Assembly: GCA_029990175.1 (NCBI GenBank)
Contig: JARKIP010000053.1
Coordinates: 12,108,001 to 12,172,000, forward strand
Reading direction: 5' to 3'
Length of the DNA: 64,000 nt
DNA from: Petunia secreta
Lineage: Eukaryota > Streptophyta > Magnoliopsida > Solanales > Solanaceae
Below, piece by piece: positions 31,894-42,504 of this stretch; positions within the stretch are counted from its first letter, which is position 1, and the number at the start of each line of letters is the position of its first letter. Below the pieces are notes generated by a model, which was given only the letters and a program-made list of their open reading frames with translations, was not told the DNA's origin and did no database searches. A program made the position numbers and the translations under genes.

Positions 31894-32745
31894 TATATTT
31901 AATTGTTGGAACGGGTAGAATGACTTATTTTAAAAGCTGGTTGATTGGTTTCTAGCTAGTATTTATTGAATTGCAGCTATTTTTCAATTTGCCAAGTGGT
32001 ATAGTCTAAATAAGCAATTTATTATGCATGTCAGCCTTATTTCCGAAGAACTTTCAGCTGTGTCCGTCGAAAATTGGCCTTAATTTTTCTAGAATTGCTA
32101 TGTTTTAAGACAGAAACTGTCAAAGAAAGGGAAAATATTCCAAATAGTTTACAACTTTTGAGGGCATCCATTACAAATATGAAAAAAAGTTAATTGTTTA
32201 TTAAATTTGTCTAAAGACTTCTGTCAGTACGTTTAAAAAAAATAATTAATTATTAGAATATTTCAACGACTTTATTCGGTAGTTTTTAAAAAAGAAAATT
32301 ATTTATTAAAATCTTCCAAGGACATTCATAGAAAATTATATAATCTCCAAATTGTTTCATGCACGAAAAGTTTCGACAATGTCTGTCTGAAATCTATCGA
32401 GCTAACTAATAAATTTCGTTGAAAGATTTTTTGACGATGATTTTATCGACCAAATTTTTCCCATTTAAATGGCTTTAGAAATGGTGGTGTTCGACTGATA
32501 CTCCGGTCTCCATTGGAAAACAACATATTAACTCATTTTGAAACCAACCTAACGACCTCTATGTAGCTGAGGGCTGCCCATACAAGCAGAAAGAACCATT
32601 TTTTCGACGAAATTTGTTGAAAAATGGCTTGTTCCAATAGAAAAGTGTTCCAATGACCCATGTTCTACGGGATCCGTCGAAAGCTTCCATCGAAAAGTTG
32701 GATTTTTCTTGTGTTGCCTCAAACTTTACAAAATGGTGGCTGGGG

Positions 32746-33077
32746 GAAAAATTTTATATTGTGTCTCACACGCCATGTCATATTTGTGTGAGGCACTTAA
32801 TTATTTGACAAGTGGACTCATGGGTCCCATTAACTTACTTTAAGATAAAAATTAAAAATAAAAACTTTTAGTCCATATTTATTCCTTTTAATGTTATTAA
32901 TTGTAAGATCAAAATAGTTATTATATTATGGTAAGTAAATATCTAACTTTAACAATATTGATACACGATTTCTATTGCACCAACTCGGCAAAAACGACAT
33001 CCATAGCTTATACTGCATGATTGGCTCTAACTTACTATTGAAGAATTGAGCAGACATGGATTTCAACTCATTTAATC
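32746..33077 (+). repeat. Left terminal inverted repeat of the MULE
   Basis: 332 bp, pairing with 35994-36317. The transposase start codon (33056) lies inside it, so the terminal repeat supplies the promoter and the first codons. Confidence 0.9.
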
Positions 33078-35681
33078 AAGAAACCTCACAACTTACTGTC
33101 AAGGATCAATTAAGCACTGAAGGTAAGACTTTTATTTCTTGTAGTTTTATTTAATTTACTAACATAATTAGTTGTCTAGATTAATGGATAGAATTGTAAT
33201 ATTTGATCTAATTTATTTGTTGTTTAGGTGTAAATATTTCATAGCTAATTTAAATTATATTATTCATGTAGATCATAATATCCAGAATGACTTTGCTTTT
33301 AAGATTGGGATGAAATTTAGTTCTGAAGATGAATCATATGAAGCATACAATTCTTATGCTGTGGCAAAAGGTTTTGGTGTTCGAAAAGGTGCAAAACTTA
33401 TAATAGAAACAAAGAATTAACTAGGTGTTTATTTCTTTGTTCTTGTGAAGGGCAATCCCCTTTGTCTTCCAATTATGAGGAAAGACAGCGTCAAAGATTA
33501 GAATATAGATGTGGTTGCATGGCTCGTATAAAGTTTAAGATTTCAAATGGAATATGGGAAGTATTTGAATTTTGTGATGGGCATAATCACCCAATGATAG
33601 AGGAAAATTTTAAGATTTCAAATGGAATATGGGAAGTATTTGAATTTTGTGATGGGCATAATCACCCAATGATAGAGGAAAATTTAAGACATTTCATACC
33701 GTCTGGTCGAAAGCTTACGAGTGCTACTAAAGAAATTCTTAGTTCTATGGTAGATGCTGGAATTCGAACTAAAAAAATGGTTCGATACCTTCAGAATGAA
33801 GCAGGTGGTATTGAAAATGCTGGATTTATTGAACAAGATGCTCATAATTTTATACAAGCACGTAAGAGAAATATGATTGACAGTGGAGATGCTCAAACTC
33901 TTGTAAATCATTTTATGGATATGCAATTCGAGGATCCAAACTTTTTTTACTTTTTTCAAGTAGATGAAGATGGAAGAATGTGCACTATGAGTGTTTTGGG
34001 GATGTGATGATTTTTGACACTACATATCGTACCAATAGGTATGACATGATTTGCGCTCCATTTGTGGGCGTGAATAATCACTGGAAAAATGTCTTTTTTG
34101 GATGTGCATTCTTATCTGATGAAACGACTAGTTCTTTCGTTTGGTTGTTCCGCAAATTTTTGAAGGCGATGGGAGGGAAAGCACCAAAAACCATTTTTAC
34201 CGATCAAGCTCCAGCGATAGCTTCTGCCATTCAAGAAGTTTTTCCTAATACTTGTCATCGTTTATGTGAATGACATATTTATAGAAATGCTCAAAAGAAT
34301 ATACCCCAGCTTTATTGGAAATCAAGATTTAGAGAGAAATATTTTGACAAGCTCTTATGGAGGTGCAAGTCAGAGTCAGAGTTTGAGCCAATCTAGCAAG
34401 AGATGATGGAAGAATGTGATTGTGGGAGCAATAGTTGCCTTCAAAGGTTGTATAATTTGAGGAAAAAGTGGTGTCCTGCATTTAGTCGTTTTATTTTCTC
34501 TGCAGACATTAGATCAACTCAGAGGAGTGAGAGCACCAATAGAGTCTTTACAGAAATGGCTTGCAAGACTATGACCTTAACTGAATTTGTTAGACAGTAC
34601 GAGCAACGAGCAACTGAAATGCGTGATAGTGAGGCAACAGAGGATTTCAAATTTCGTGGAATACCTAAAATTGCAGTAGAAGATTGTGGGATGTTAAAAC
34701 ATGCTGCCACTGTTTACACAAGAACCATATTTACGAGATTTCAACATGAATTTTTGCAGGGACCATCCAAAAAGGTGATCAATATTGAAAGTAATGACAC
34801 TTCTCGCATATACACAATTCTTAGGGGTGAGGGAGAAAAAACTGAAACTGTTCAATTTAATTCTCTTGACAATTCTATAAGTTGTAGTTGTCGTATGTTT
34901 GAATCCTTGGGTTGGTTATGTTGCCATGCACTAAGAGTTTTGTTCCTTGACTTGGATTTTTCCTATATCCCTGAACCATACATTATAAAAAGATGGACCA
35001 AGAATGCTAAACAAGGGAATGGATTTGAGGAGTACAACAATAAGAAAAAAGCACCAGCTTCATCTATGGCTATTCGTCTAAAGGGGTTGATGAAAGAATC
35101 ATTTGCTGTTATGACTTTGGCTGCAAACGATGACGAGTCCGAAGAAATTGCTAGAAAGCATTTATATCAAGGAAGAGTTGCAATTACTAAACTCCAAAGT
35201 GAGTTTTATGTAGAAGATACTAATAAGAGCTATCCCAAATTTACTACTTCTATTGGTTCTTCAAGAATTAATGATCAAGTATTTGATCCAATTAAGAAAA
35301 AAGGGAAAGGAAATGGGTATGGAAGATTGAAGCCAAACATTGAGCAAAAGAAGAAAAGGGCACCACATAAGACATTAAAAGCTAGAGCCACGCAACAACA
35401 AGAGCAACAATCCTCAATGATAAATTTTGAGGTTTGATTTCTAATTCAAATTCTGATGTTTTAGTTTGTTATTGGTGTTTGTATTTTAATTTATTGAATT
35501 GTCTTCATTTGTTCTTTTGATTTATTTTAATTCATTGATCATGCAGTTATATGGAGATTCGAATACCAGCTTCACGCAACTGCTAAGTCAAGCTTCGGCT
35601 AATCAATTTGGAGGTTGCATTGAGAACCAAAATTCACACATTAGGGAAAGAAATATTGATTTTAGTGGTCAAGATAATTAA
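33056..35681 (+). pseudogene. FAR1/FHY3-like MULE transposase, broken
   Basis: Exon 1 is 33056-33122 (MDFNSFNQETSQ...) with donor G|GTAAGA. The acceptor TTCATGTAG ends at 33271. Exon 2 carries the FAR1 DNA-binding domain (FKIGMKFSSEDESYEAYNSY, GCMARIKF, DGHNHPMIEEN), the MULE catalytic domain (MIFDTTYRTNRYDM, TIFTDQAPAIASAI), and the SWIM zinc finger CSCRMFESLGWLCCHAL. A probable last intron (35432-35546) leads to exon 3 ending FSGQDN at 35681. Damage: a 1-nt loss near 33394, a perfect 75-bp tandem duplication (33534-33683), a deletion with frameshift near 33988, and Trp codons turned to TGA (34271) and TAG (34394). Confidence 0.88.
33534..33683 (+). repeat. 75-bp tandem duplication inside the transposase
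   Basis: Two perfect copies (33534-33608, 33609-33683). The unit encodes 25 residues including WEVFEFCDGHNHP, so the Cys-His pair of the FAR1 zinc-binding fold is doubled without a frame change. The perfect identity indicates a recent event. Confidence 0.95.
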
Positions 35682-35993
35682 TTTTGTATCCTAGATAATA
35701 ACTGCATGATACTAGATCGATAATGATTGTTTTTGTTTTAATGATGAAGTTATAATGAATTTGTGGATTGATTGAATTTATAGTGTTTGAGTGAATCTTA
35801 AACATTGTTGGCAGCATGAATAACTCAGTGAGTCAATATTTATTGATCATTTATATTGCATTTTTTTATTGTATAATTTTTACTTTATTAGCAATTTTTA
35901 TGAATTATTCGACTTCTTGATGGTAGAGTTATAACTAAAAGAAAGTTGAAATGAAGCACATCCATACGCCTCATTGAAAACATTGCTGCAATG

Positions 35994-36317
35994 GATTAAA
36001 TGAGTTGAAATTCATGTCTGCTCAATAGTAAGTTAGAGCCAATCATGCAGTATAAGCTATGGATGTCGTTTTTGCCGAATTGGTGCAATAGAAATCGTGT
36101 ATCAATATTGTTAAAGTAAGATATTTACTTACCATAATATAATAATTATTTTGATCTTTCAATTAATAATATTAAAAGGAATAAATATGGACTAAAAGTT
36201 TCCATTTTTAATTTTTATCTTAAAGTAAGCTAATGGGACCTATGAGTCCACTTGTCAAATAATTAAGTGCCTCACACAAGTATGACATTGCGTGTGAGAC
36301 ACCATATAAAATTTTTC
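35994..36317 (+). repeat. Right terminal inverted repeat of the MULE
   Basis: The reverse complement of 32746-33077 with scattered changes. It ends AAAATTTTTC and is followed by the duplicated GTGGCTGGGG. Confidence 0.9.
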
Positions 36318-36327
36318 GTGGCTGGGG

Positions 36328-36806
36328 TATTCACCTCTTACTTCTTTTGGAAATTGTATACAAACTTATAGCTTAAACATGAAATTTCTTTCCTTCTTGT
36401 ATGTCTGTATAACAATTTCTTCTAGTAAAAACGAGGAGACACATTTCCAGCAAAAATGCATGATCAAATTTGATCACAATATTCTGTCCAGGTTAGATTT
36501 TTTCGTTAATCAAACTTGGACAAATTGGTGTGGTAAATGATCGATGGAGTTGCACAGCATTATTAGCATGAGGTAACTTGGACATTCAAAAACAAGGCTA
36601 TCAGCATATCAAAAGAATCAATGCATTCAACCTAAAACCTTGAACTAATAGGTTGAGTCGTTGGTCCAAGACGCTATAAGCTCCATAGGTAACAAATTAG
36701 ATGAGGGATAAGAACTTAAGATCAATCATTGCATAACGTAAATTCGCGAGAACTGAAGAAGAGCAATAACAGGGAGTACTGGAAATAATATACACTAAAA
36801 AATTAG
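36328..36806. other. Short interval without a gene
   Basis: Separates the MULE from the next LTR element. No feature seen. Confidence 0.5.
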
Positions 36807-36811
36807 TAGTG

Positions 36812-37654
36812 TGATGCCGGGCAAATTGGCCTAAACGACAACCATCAAGAACCTAGCTTGAAGAGCACAAGGAATGCAAGTCAAGGGCTCCGGAAACGTC
36901 TTGAAGATCATGCATTGGAGCGCCGAGGAAGGAGGAGCACATAGGCACCAAAGGAGAGGCTCGGGGGACACATTTTGAGCCATTTCAAGAACTCCCAGGA
37001 AGGGGCGGACCGCCTCTTTGGAAGGGCGGACCGCCCACTTGATGAAGCCTCTCTGGACCTGCACTGGGCGGACCGCCCCTATGCAATAGGCGGACCGCCT
37101 ACTTCATTGTGGTGGGGCGCCTGTTTGGCCTACACTGCAACTAGGCGGGGCGCCTCTTTTGGCTAGGCGGGGCGCCTACTTACGGGCCACTTGAAGACTT
37201 TTTTTTGTGGTGTAATTCCTATTCTAGCCCTAGGTGCTTTTATTACACTAACTTGTCTTATGGGCTTTTAGTCATTTCACATTTATGTATGGGAAAACTA
37301 TATAAGCTTCCCTTAGCCATTTCATTCATTAGATTACATTGTATGAACAATTGAGAGAAGAGAGAATTAGAGAAGGCCGAGCCTTTCTAATCCGAAGCCC
37401 GAGGCTTCAAGAATCTTGTACGACTTGGAATCTATGGAGATTCACCACTAGTGTGAATTCCTTGTAAGGTTCGAGTTTCATTCTCCCTTTTGGATTATTA
37501 ATTCATGTCTTGAATTCATTAATCCGTTCTTTCTTCTCGTTTCTTGACTCCCCAATCCTTGTTTCCCCGATATCTTTGATATCATCTATCTTGTGTTTTA
37601 TCGCTTCCGCATAGTTTATCTCGTTATTAGCTTCCGCTAGTTTTGCCTGCATCA
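36812..37654 (+). repeat. 5' LTR of the orphan-ORF element
   Basis: 843 bp. It includes seven GC-rich near-palindromes between 37004 and 37178 (four GGCGGACCGCC, three based on GGGGCGCC) and a TATA box (ACTATATAAGC, about 37298). Confidence 0.92.
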
Positions 37655-37656
37655 GT

Positions 37657-37668
37657 TGGTATCAGAGC
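37657..37668 (+). other. Primer binding site, initiator-Met tRNA type (orphan-ORF element)
   Basis: TGGTATCAGAGC, two bases after the LTR end. Confidence 0.88.
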
Positions 37669-38607
37669 ACGGCTAGGCTTCGTTCTTACGAATCCTCGGT
37701 CTTGTTCTTGTTGTTGACGTGATTGTGTTGTTTGTTCTTGAAAATTTGAAGAAAACAAAAAAATTGAAAAGGTTGAAAATTTCACAAAATTTGGTAGAAC
37801 TTGTTGGATTGGAACACCCATACATTAAAAAATCATTGGGGTTTGTTCCTTATTGTATTCCCGTTCTTTTGGTACCAAAATTACAAGATTTGTTGGTGTA
37901 TTTCAAAAATTGAAGAATTCAAATCTCCAAAATTTTCAAGAACCCTAGAATTTTGCTCAAGAATCAAAATTGATTGATTGTTGTTTGTTTGGGGTTTAAA
38001 CCTATTGGGGATTGTTTAGAATCATCAAATACATCTTTGGGTATCATTAGAATCGAAAACGAGTCGAAAACGTTGGATTTTGAGTGCAAAACGAGCCAAA
38101 AAACGATTTTCGGACTGTGCTGAAATTGCCAGTAGGCGGGGCGCCCAAATAGTAGGCGGTCCGCCCATTTTTATGCTACTCTCTGGATTTTGAGTAGGCG
38201 GGGCGCCCACTTTACAGAGGCGGACCGCCCACTCCTGGGGTGGCTCCATTTGGCTTCGTTTCATGTGTTTTTGTGTCCCGTTTGCTTCCGTACCTCTTGG
38301 TTAGTGTTTCTAGGGTAATTGGCTTACTCAATTGACACTAATCCTTTAGCGTATTAGGTATTCGTGCGTAGAGGAGATAGAATTCAAAGAAGAGTCGTAG
38401 AACTCCTTTTGGCCTCAAGTGCGCACTTTAAATAACCGTCCGTAAATCGAGTCTCAATAATTCCATTCCGAACTTTAACTTGGACATGCTAGTTGTGATT
38501 TCCTTGGTTCCCAAGTTCATAAGGCCTCGCTCTTGAGTGTACATATATTGAGTGATACACGTGAGGGAGTGACTTTTGGGAGGTTTTGTTCTTTGGTGAT
38601 TGCAACA
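37669..38607 (+). other. 5' leader of the orphan-ORF element
   Basis: No gene. Four more GC near-palindromes of the LTR type lie at about 38132-38234. The segment 38430-38590 is shared with the leader of the old copy at 903-1130 (ATTCCATTCCGAAC, CTTGGACATGCTAGTTG, GTGAGGGAGTG). Confidence 0.6.
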
Positions 38608-41505
38608 ATGTCGGATATTGATGATGGAGTAGATTATGGCTCATGTGGCGATGATGCGAGTTGCTATGACTCGTATGGTGATGATGGAGACTATGGTTCC
38701 TACGAGGGTGATGATGGCCATTACTATGATGATGGAAACCATGGCTCCTATGATGATGAAGCGGTTCACTATGATGATCGAGAGGTTGGTGACGACTATG
38801 AAGCTCATGAAGATGAATTCGATGAACCTAATGCTTCTAGTCAAGAACCCGAGGATGGTGACGCTTCAAGGTACATAGATCCTACTCACTCTTCTTGTGA
38901 AGATTTTGATAATGTTGATAGTGACCTAGATAGAGTTGATGATGAGGTTGAGTATATGAATTATTCATTTGCATCTTCTCTTGGCGTTGCTAGTGGAGTA
39001 CAAGGGAGTAGTAGAGGACCTTCCATTAGTATGGGAGGTGGTGGTGGTTGTTCCATGGGGAAGGAGAAGCTTGCATCTTCTAGGTACGCTAGGCGACCTA
39101 ATGCTTCTAATTCCCATGTGGAGGTTGGTTTGAGAGATGGTGTTGCTTTTGCTACAAAGGGGATGTATGCCGTGAGGGGCGTGGATGGTTGTAGTAGGAG
39201 TAGTGCTATGGGCTATGGAACCAAGGCGAGAGGCACTTATGGGTTCCATGGCAAGGTTCCTTCCTTGACTTCCAACAACATTGCTAATGTTGGGAGAGTG
39301 ACGGGTAGTGGAGGTTGTTCTAGTGGTGTTGCCACTAGTGGAGGGATAAGGAAGACCCAAGTTGTTGGTGTTGACACTTGTGGGCGTCCAAATTCTCATT
39401 TGGGTGCCAATGTGCAAGACTTGGGTAGATGTAGGTTCGTTGTTGAGGTAGATGGTATTGGAGGATACTTGCTCAAAATTGGTGGTACCGATGCCAATTG
39501 TATTAGCACCTCTTTGGTTGATAGGCTTAGGATACCGTGCCACAAGCTAGAGCATCCTTATGAGTATGATGGAGTGTGGGTTTCTAAGGAGGCTCGGGTA
39601 CTCATATCTCATAGAGGGTATAAATGCTATGTGTGGTGTGACGTGTATCCCATGCGTCATGTTGATGTGTGGATGGGTGAGCCGTGGTTGGAGGGGAAGA
39701 GGGTGCAATATAGTGTGGTGAAGGGTGCATATCTTGTGGGCGTAGGGCAAAGAGTCTATGACTTTGTGCCTTACCGGGCGAAGAGCCGAGTGCCTACTAG
39801 TGCCCTTTCTTTGGCTAGGCAAAGGAGCAAGGAGCAAGAACTTCATTCCATGGTTGACAAAGTGCAAACAAGAAGTCCTACAAACACAAGCAATGGTGGG
39901 ACATGTGCTAGAAAAGGGTTGATAGACATCAACAAGGTGAACCCGAAACCACAAGTTTCAATTCCAAGTGGTTCACCAACGAAGAAGAAGGAGACGTCAA
40001 GTGATGAGTCTCCTAGTCCTAGATTCCGGGTTGATGTAAAGAGTCCACCTACTCCGGCTATGGGTATTCTTGGGCCTCGTCCCAATTCGCCCGAATTTGA
40101 GAGACAAAAGATAGAGAGGAGTAAGGGAGCGATCGGTGACAACTCTCGAGTGGAAAAAGGAGAGGTTGTGTTGAGTGATGTGAGTGAGTTGTCGCCACCC
40201 GAATCTACACCTAGCCTAGAAAGAAAAATGAGGGAAAAGAAAGAGGGAAAAAAGAGTGAGGACACCCCTTATTCTAACCTTAACCCTTTACCTTTTTCTT
40301 CTACTTGTGTAGGTATTCTTGGAGGCAAGCCGATGGAGCCTCAACCAAGTTCCGTGATGGAAAGACAAGGTGAAGGAGATGCCGAATGTGAGCTACAAGG
40401 TGGAGACATTCATGACACTTCAACGGTATGTGTTAGTTCTTCCCTCCTTGAGCATGATACTTCCTTGTCTTGTGATATTGTTAGTGAAAACTCTAGGCTA
40501 GTTGATGATTTGCATGAATATAATGTTTTTACAACTAGTGTAGAGCCTTTGGGTCAACTTGTGTGTGAAAATGAACCACTAGTTGAGAGGGTTGAAAAGC
40601 CACATCATGATGTGAGCTCGGTTTTCATTGAACCTCTCTTTAGTGACAATATTGAAGTTGACCTTGTTTGTGACCCTTGTTATGACACCCCACCCATGTT
40701 TGATAAAGGAGAAGATGAATTGCATGATTATCCTATTCTTCCCTTTGATTGCTTATCTGCTAGCGGTGGTATCTTGTGTCGTAGTGAGGAAGTTTGTAAC
40801 CTTGAGGAGTCTCTTGAGAATGAGATTGATCGACTTGTGTTCCATGACTCCTCAAGTGTCGATGATGTCTCTAGTTTGAGAACTTCACCTTTGCTTGCCA
40901 ATGAACTTGAGAAGTGTGCCTATACTAATCCTTTGTATGAGAGCCTCTTCAATGAAAATGGTGAATTGTATCAAGCTAGGGTAGAGTGTGAGTTTGGACC
41001 TCCATGGATTGGAATGCCTAACTCTAGGGATAACCCGTTGTTTGAGACCTCCCTTGGGAGTTTGTCCAATAAGGGGGATTGTCTTGGGGTTGATTTGGGA
41101 GGTGAGGAGGTACCTCTCGGTGTGTGTATGACTGCTCTTAAGAAGGGGAGTGGAGTAGTCGATGTTAGTTGTGAGTTGAACTATTTTACTCACTCCATCC
41201 CATATGTCGAGCACACCTTGAGTGTTGAGCATGCCAAAGCCAATGTGTCACTTTGTGATGAAATTGATTTGAAGGCTTGGTATGTTGGTCATGGGCTTAG
41301 GGGTCATGGGGGATTTAATTGCTACATGCATATCCTTGATCTCTTTGCTTGTTTTGGAAATGAGTGCTTGTTCTTGTTGAGCCAAGACTTTGTTGTCTCC
41401 TTTGGGGACATAAGCTTTTTAATAGGTATTGATGCTTGGCTCTATCACAAGAGTGTGTTTTCCACACCACTTGCACTTATTCTTGTTAAGCTAACCTACT
41501 TGTGA
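38608..41505 (+). CDS. Orphan element protein with catalytically dead retropepsin-like domain
   Basis: I choose ATG 38608 (CAACAATGTCG, protein MSDIDDGVDYG) over the upstream in-frame ATG at 38533, because the homologue at 902 starts with the same MS just after the same GTGAGGGAGTG block. It has 965 codons with no stop. Residues 1-100 are Asp/Tyr/Gly/Glu-rich. A Gly/Ser-rich part follows. About 270-400 is the retropepsin-like domain (RFVVEVDGIGGYLLKIGG, DANCISTSLVDRLRIP, HPYEYDGVWV, WCDVYPM, VDVWMGEPWL), in which the catalytic Asp-Ser/Thr-Gly is replaced. The long C-terminal half is acidic and Ser/Val-rich, without a domain I recognise, and ends in a hydrophobic stretch (VVSFGDISFLIGI). Function unknown; probably gag-like or a structural helper (inference). 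Confidence 0.8.
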   Translation: MSDIDDGVDYGSCGDDASCYDSYGDDGDYGSYEGDDGHYYDDGNHGSYDDEAVHYDDREVGDDYEAHEDEFDEPNASSQEPEDGDASRYIDPTHSSCEDFDNVDSDLDRVDDEVEYMNYSFASSLGVASGVQGSSRGPSISMGGGGGCSMGKEKLASSRYARRPNASNSHVEVGLRDGVAFATKGMYAVRGVDGCSRSSAMGYGTKARGTYGFHGKVPSLTSNNIANVGRVTGSGGCSSGVATSGGIRKTQVVGVDTCGRPNSHLGANVQDLGRCRFVVEVDGIGGYLLKIGGTDANCISTSLVDRLRIPCHKLEHPYEYDGVWVSKEARVLISHRGYKCYVWCDVYPMRHVDVWMGEPWLEGKRVQYSVVKGAYLVGVGQRVYDFVPYRAKSRVPTSALSLARQRSKEQELHSMVDKVQTRSPTNTSNGGTCARKGLIDINKVNPKPQVSIPSGSPTKKKETSSDESPSPRFRVDVKSPPTPAMGILGPRPNSPEFERQKIERSKGAIGDNSRVEKGEVVLSDVSELSPPESTPSLERKMREKKEGKKSEDTPYSNLNPLPFSSTCVGILGGKPMEPQPSSVMERQGEGDAECELQGGDIHDTSTVCVSSSLLEHDTSLSCDIVSENSRLVDDLHEYNVFTTSVEPLGQLVCENEPLVERVEKPHHDVSSVFIEPLFSDNIEVDLVCDPCYDTPPMFDKGEDELHDYPILPFDCLSASGGILCRSEEVCNLEESLENEIDRLVFHDSSSVDDVSSLRTSPLLANELEKCAYTNPLYESLFNENGELYQARVECEFGPPWIGMPNSRDNPLFETSLGSLSNKGDCLGVDLGGEEVPLGVCMTALKKGSGVVDVSCELNYFTHSIPYVEHTLSVEHAKANVSLCDEIDLKAWYVGHGLRGHGGFNCYMHILDLFACFGNECLFLLSQDFVVSFGDISFLIGIDAWLYHKSVFSTPLALILVKLTYL

Positions 41506-41576
41506 AGTAGGAAGTTTTGTTGTGCTTGTTTTGATTGTAGGTTTTGATGGTTCGATTTCGAGGACGAAATCCTTTC

Positions 41577-41589
41577 AAGAAGGGGAGGA
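41577..41589 (+). other. Polypurine tract
   Basis: AAGAAGGGGAGGA directly precedes the LTR at 41590. Confidence 0.85.
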
Positions 41590-42433
41590 TGATGCCGGGC
41601 AAATTGGCCTAAACGACAACCATCAAGAACCTAGCTTGAAGAGCACAAGGAATGCAAGTCAAGGGCTCCGGAAACGTCTTGAAGATCATGCATTGGAGCG
41701 CCGAGGAAGGAGGAGCACATAGGCACCAAAGGAGAGGCTCGGGGGACACATTTTGAGCCATTTCAAGAACTCCCAGGAAGGGGCGGACCGCCTCTTTGGA
41801 AGGGCGGACCGCCCACTTGATGAAGCCTCTCTGGACCTGCACTGGGCGGACCGCCCCTATGCAATAGGCGGACCGCCTACTTCATTGTGGTGGGGCGCCT
41901 GTTTGGCCTACACTGCAACTAGGCGGGGCGCCTCTTTTGGCTAGGCGGGGCGCCTACTTACGGGCCACTTGAAGACTTTTTTTTGTGGTGTAATTCCTAT
42001 TCTAGCCCTAGGTGCTTTTATTACACTAACTTGTCTTATAGGCTTTTAGTCATTTCACATTTATGTATGGTAAAACTATATAAGCTTCCCTTAGCCATTT
42101 CATTCATTAGTTTACATTGTATGAACAATTGAGAGAAGAGAGAATTAGAGAAGGCCGAGCCTTTCTAATCCGAAGCCCGAGGCTTAAAGAATCTTGTACG
42201 ACTTGGAATCTATGGAGATTCACCACTAGTGTGAATTCCTTGTAAGGTTCGAGTTTCATTCTCCCTTTTGGATTATTAATTCATGTCTTGAATTCATTAA
42301 TCCGTTCTTTCTTCTCGTTTCTTGACTCCCCAATCCTTGTTTCCCCGATATCTTTGATATCATCTATCTTGTGTTTTATCGCTTCCGCATAGTTTATCTC
42401 GTTATTAGCTTCCGCTAGTTTTGCCCTGCATCA
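41590..42433 (+). repeat. 3' LTR of the orphan-ORF element
   Basis: 844 bp, near-identical to 36812-37654, followed by TSD TAGTG. Confidence 0.92.
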
Positions 42434-42504
42434 TAGTGGCAGTCTATATATCAGTACATACATTGTAAATTAAGAAGTAAGAAAAGAAGCATACACACTG
42501 TCAG

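Larger units (their letters stand above)
30713..32735. other. AT-rich interval without a gene
   Basis: No coding region supported. It holds an ATA/TAA microsatellite (30969-31030), a stretch with repeated TATAACAA words (31040-31160) that looks like a degraded small transposon, and four imperfect 20-bp tandem units (31814-31893). Confidence 0.5.
32746..36317 (+). mobile_element. Mutator-like element (MULE) with FAR1-like transposase
   Basis: Long terminal inverted repeats start GAAAAATTTTATAT on both sides (32746-33077 and 35994-36317, about 330 bp, strongly similar apart from scattered changes). Directly outside both ends lies the 10-bp duplication GTGGCTGGGG (32736-32745 and 36318-36327); MULEs normally make 9-11-bp duplications. 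The interior encodes a FAR1/FHY3-type transposase, now broken. The element is complete in outline but could not move on its own protein. Confidence 0.9.
36812..42433 (+). mobile_element. Young non-autonomous Ty3/gypsy element with one orphan ORF
   Basis: The LTRs (36812-37654 and 41590-42433) start TGATGC and end GCATCA. By eye they differ by four substitutions and one inserted base. The 5-bp duplication TAGTG flanks them (36807-36811, 42434-42438). Inside are an initiator-Met primer site, a 0.9-kb leader, one 965-codon ORF and a purine tract against the 3' LTR. There is no RT, RNase H or integrase, so mobility must have come from another element. The downstream words TTCGAGGACGAAAT before the purine tract are typical of gypsy 3' ends. 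Confidence 0.9.

Noticed and set aside
36831..37064. 77-codon frame on the minus strand, repeated identically at 41609-41842
   Set aside because: Both copies are inside the LTRs of one element; the identity reflects LTR duplication, and the frame arises from the GC palindromes.
38641..39543. Antisense frames of 67 and 192 codons
   Set aside because: Shadows of the low-complexity Asp/Tyr/Gly and Ser/Gly-rich part of the 965-codon ORF; no motif or promoter.
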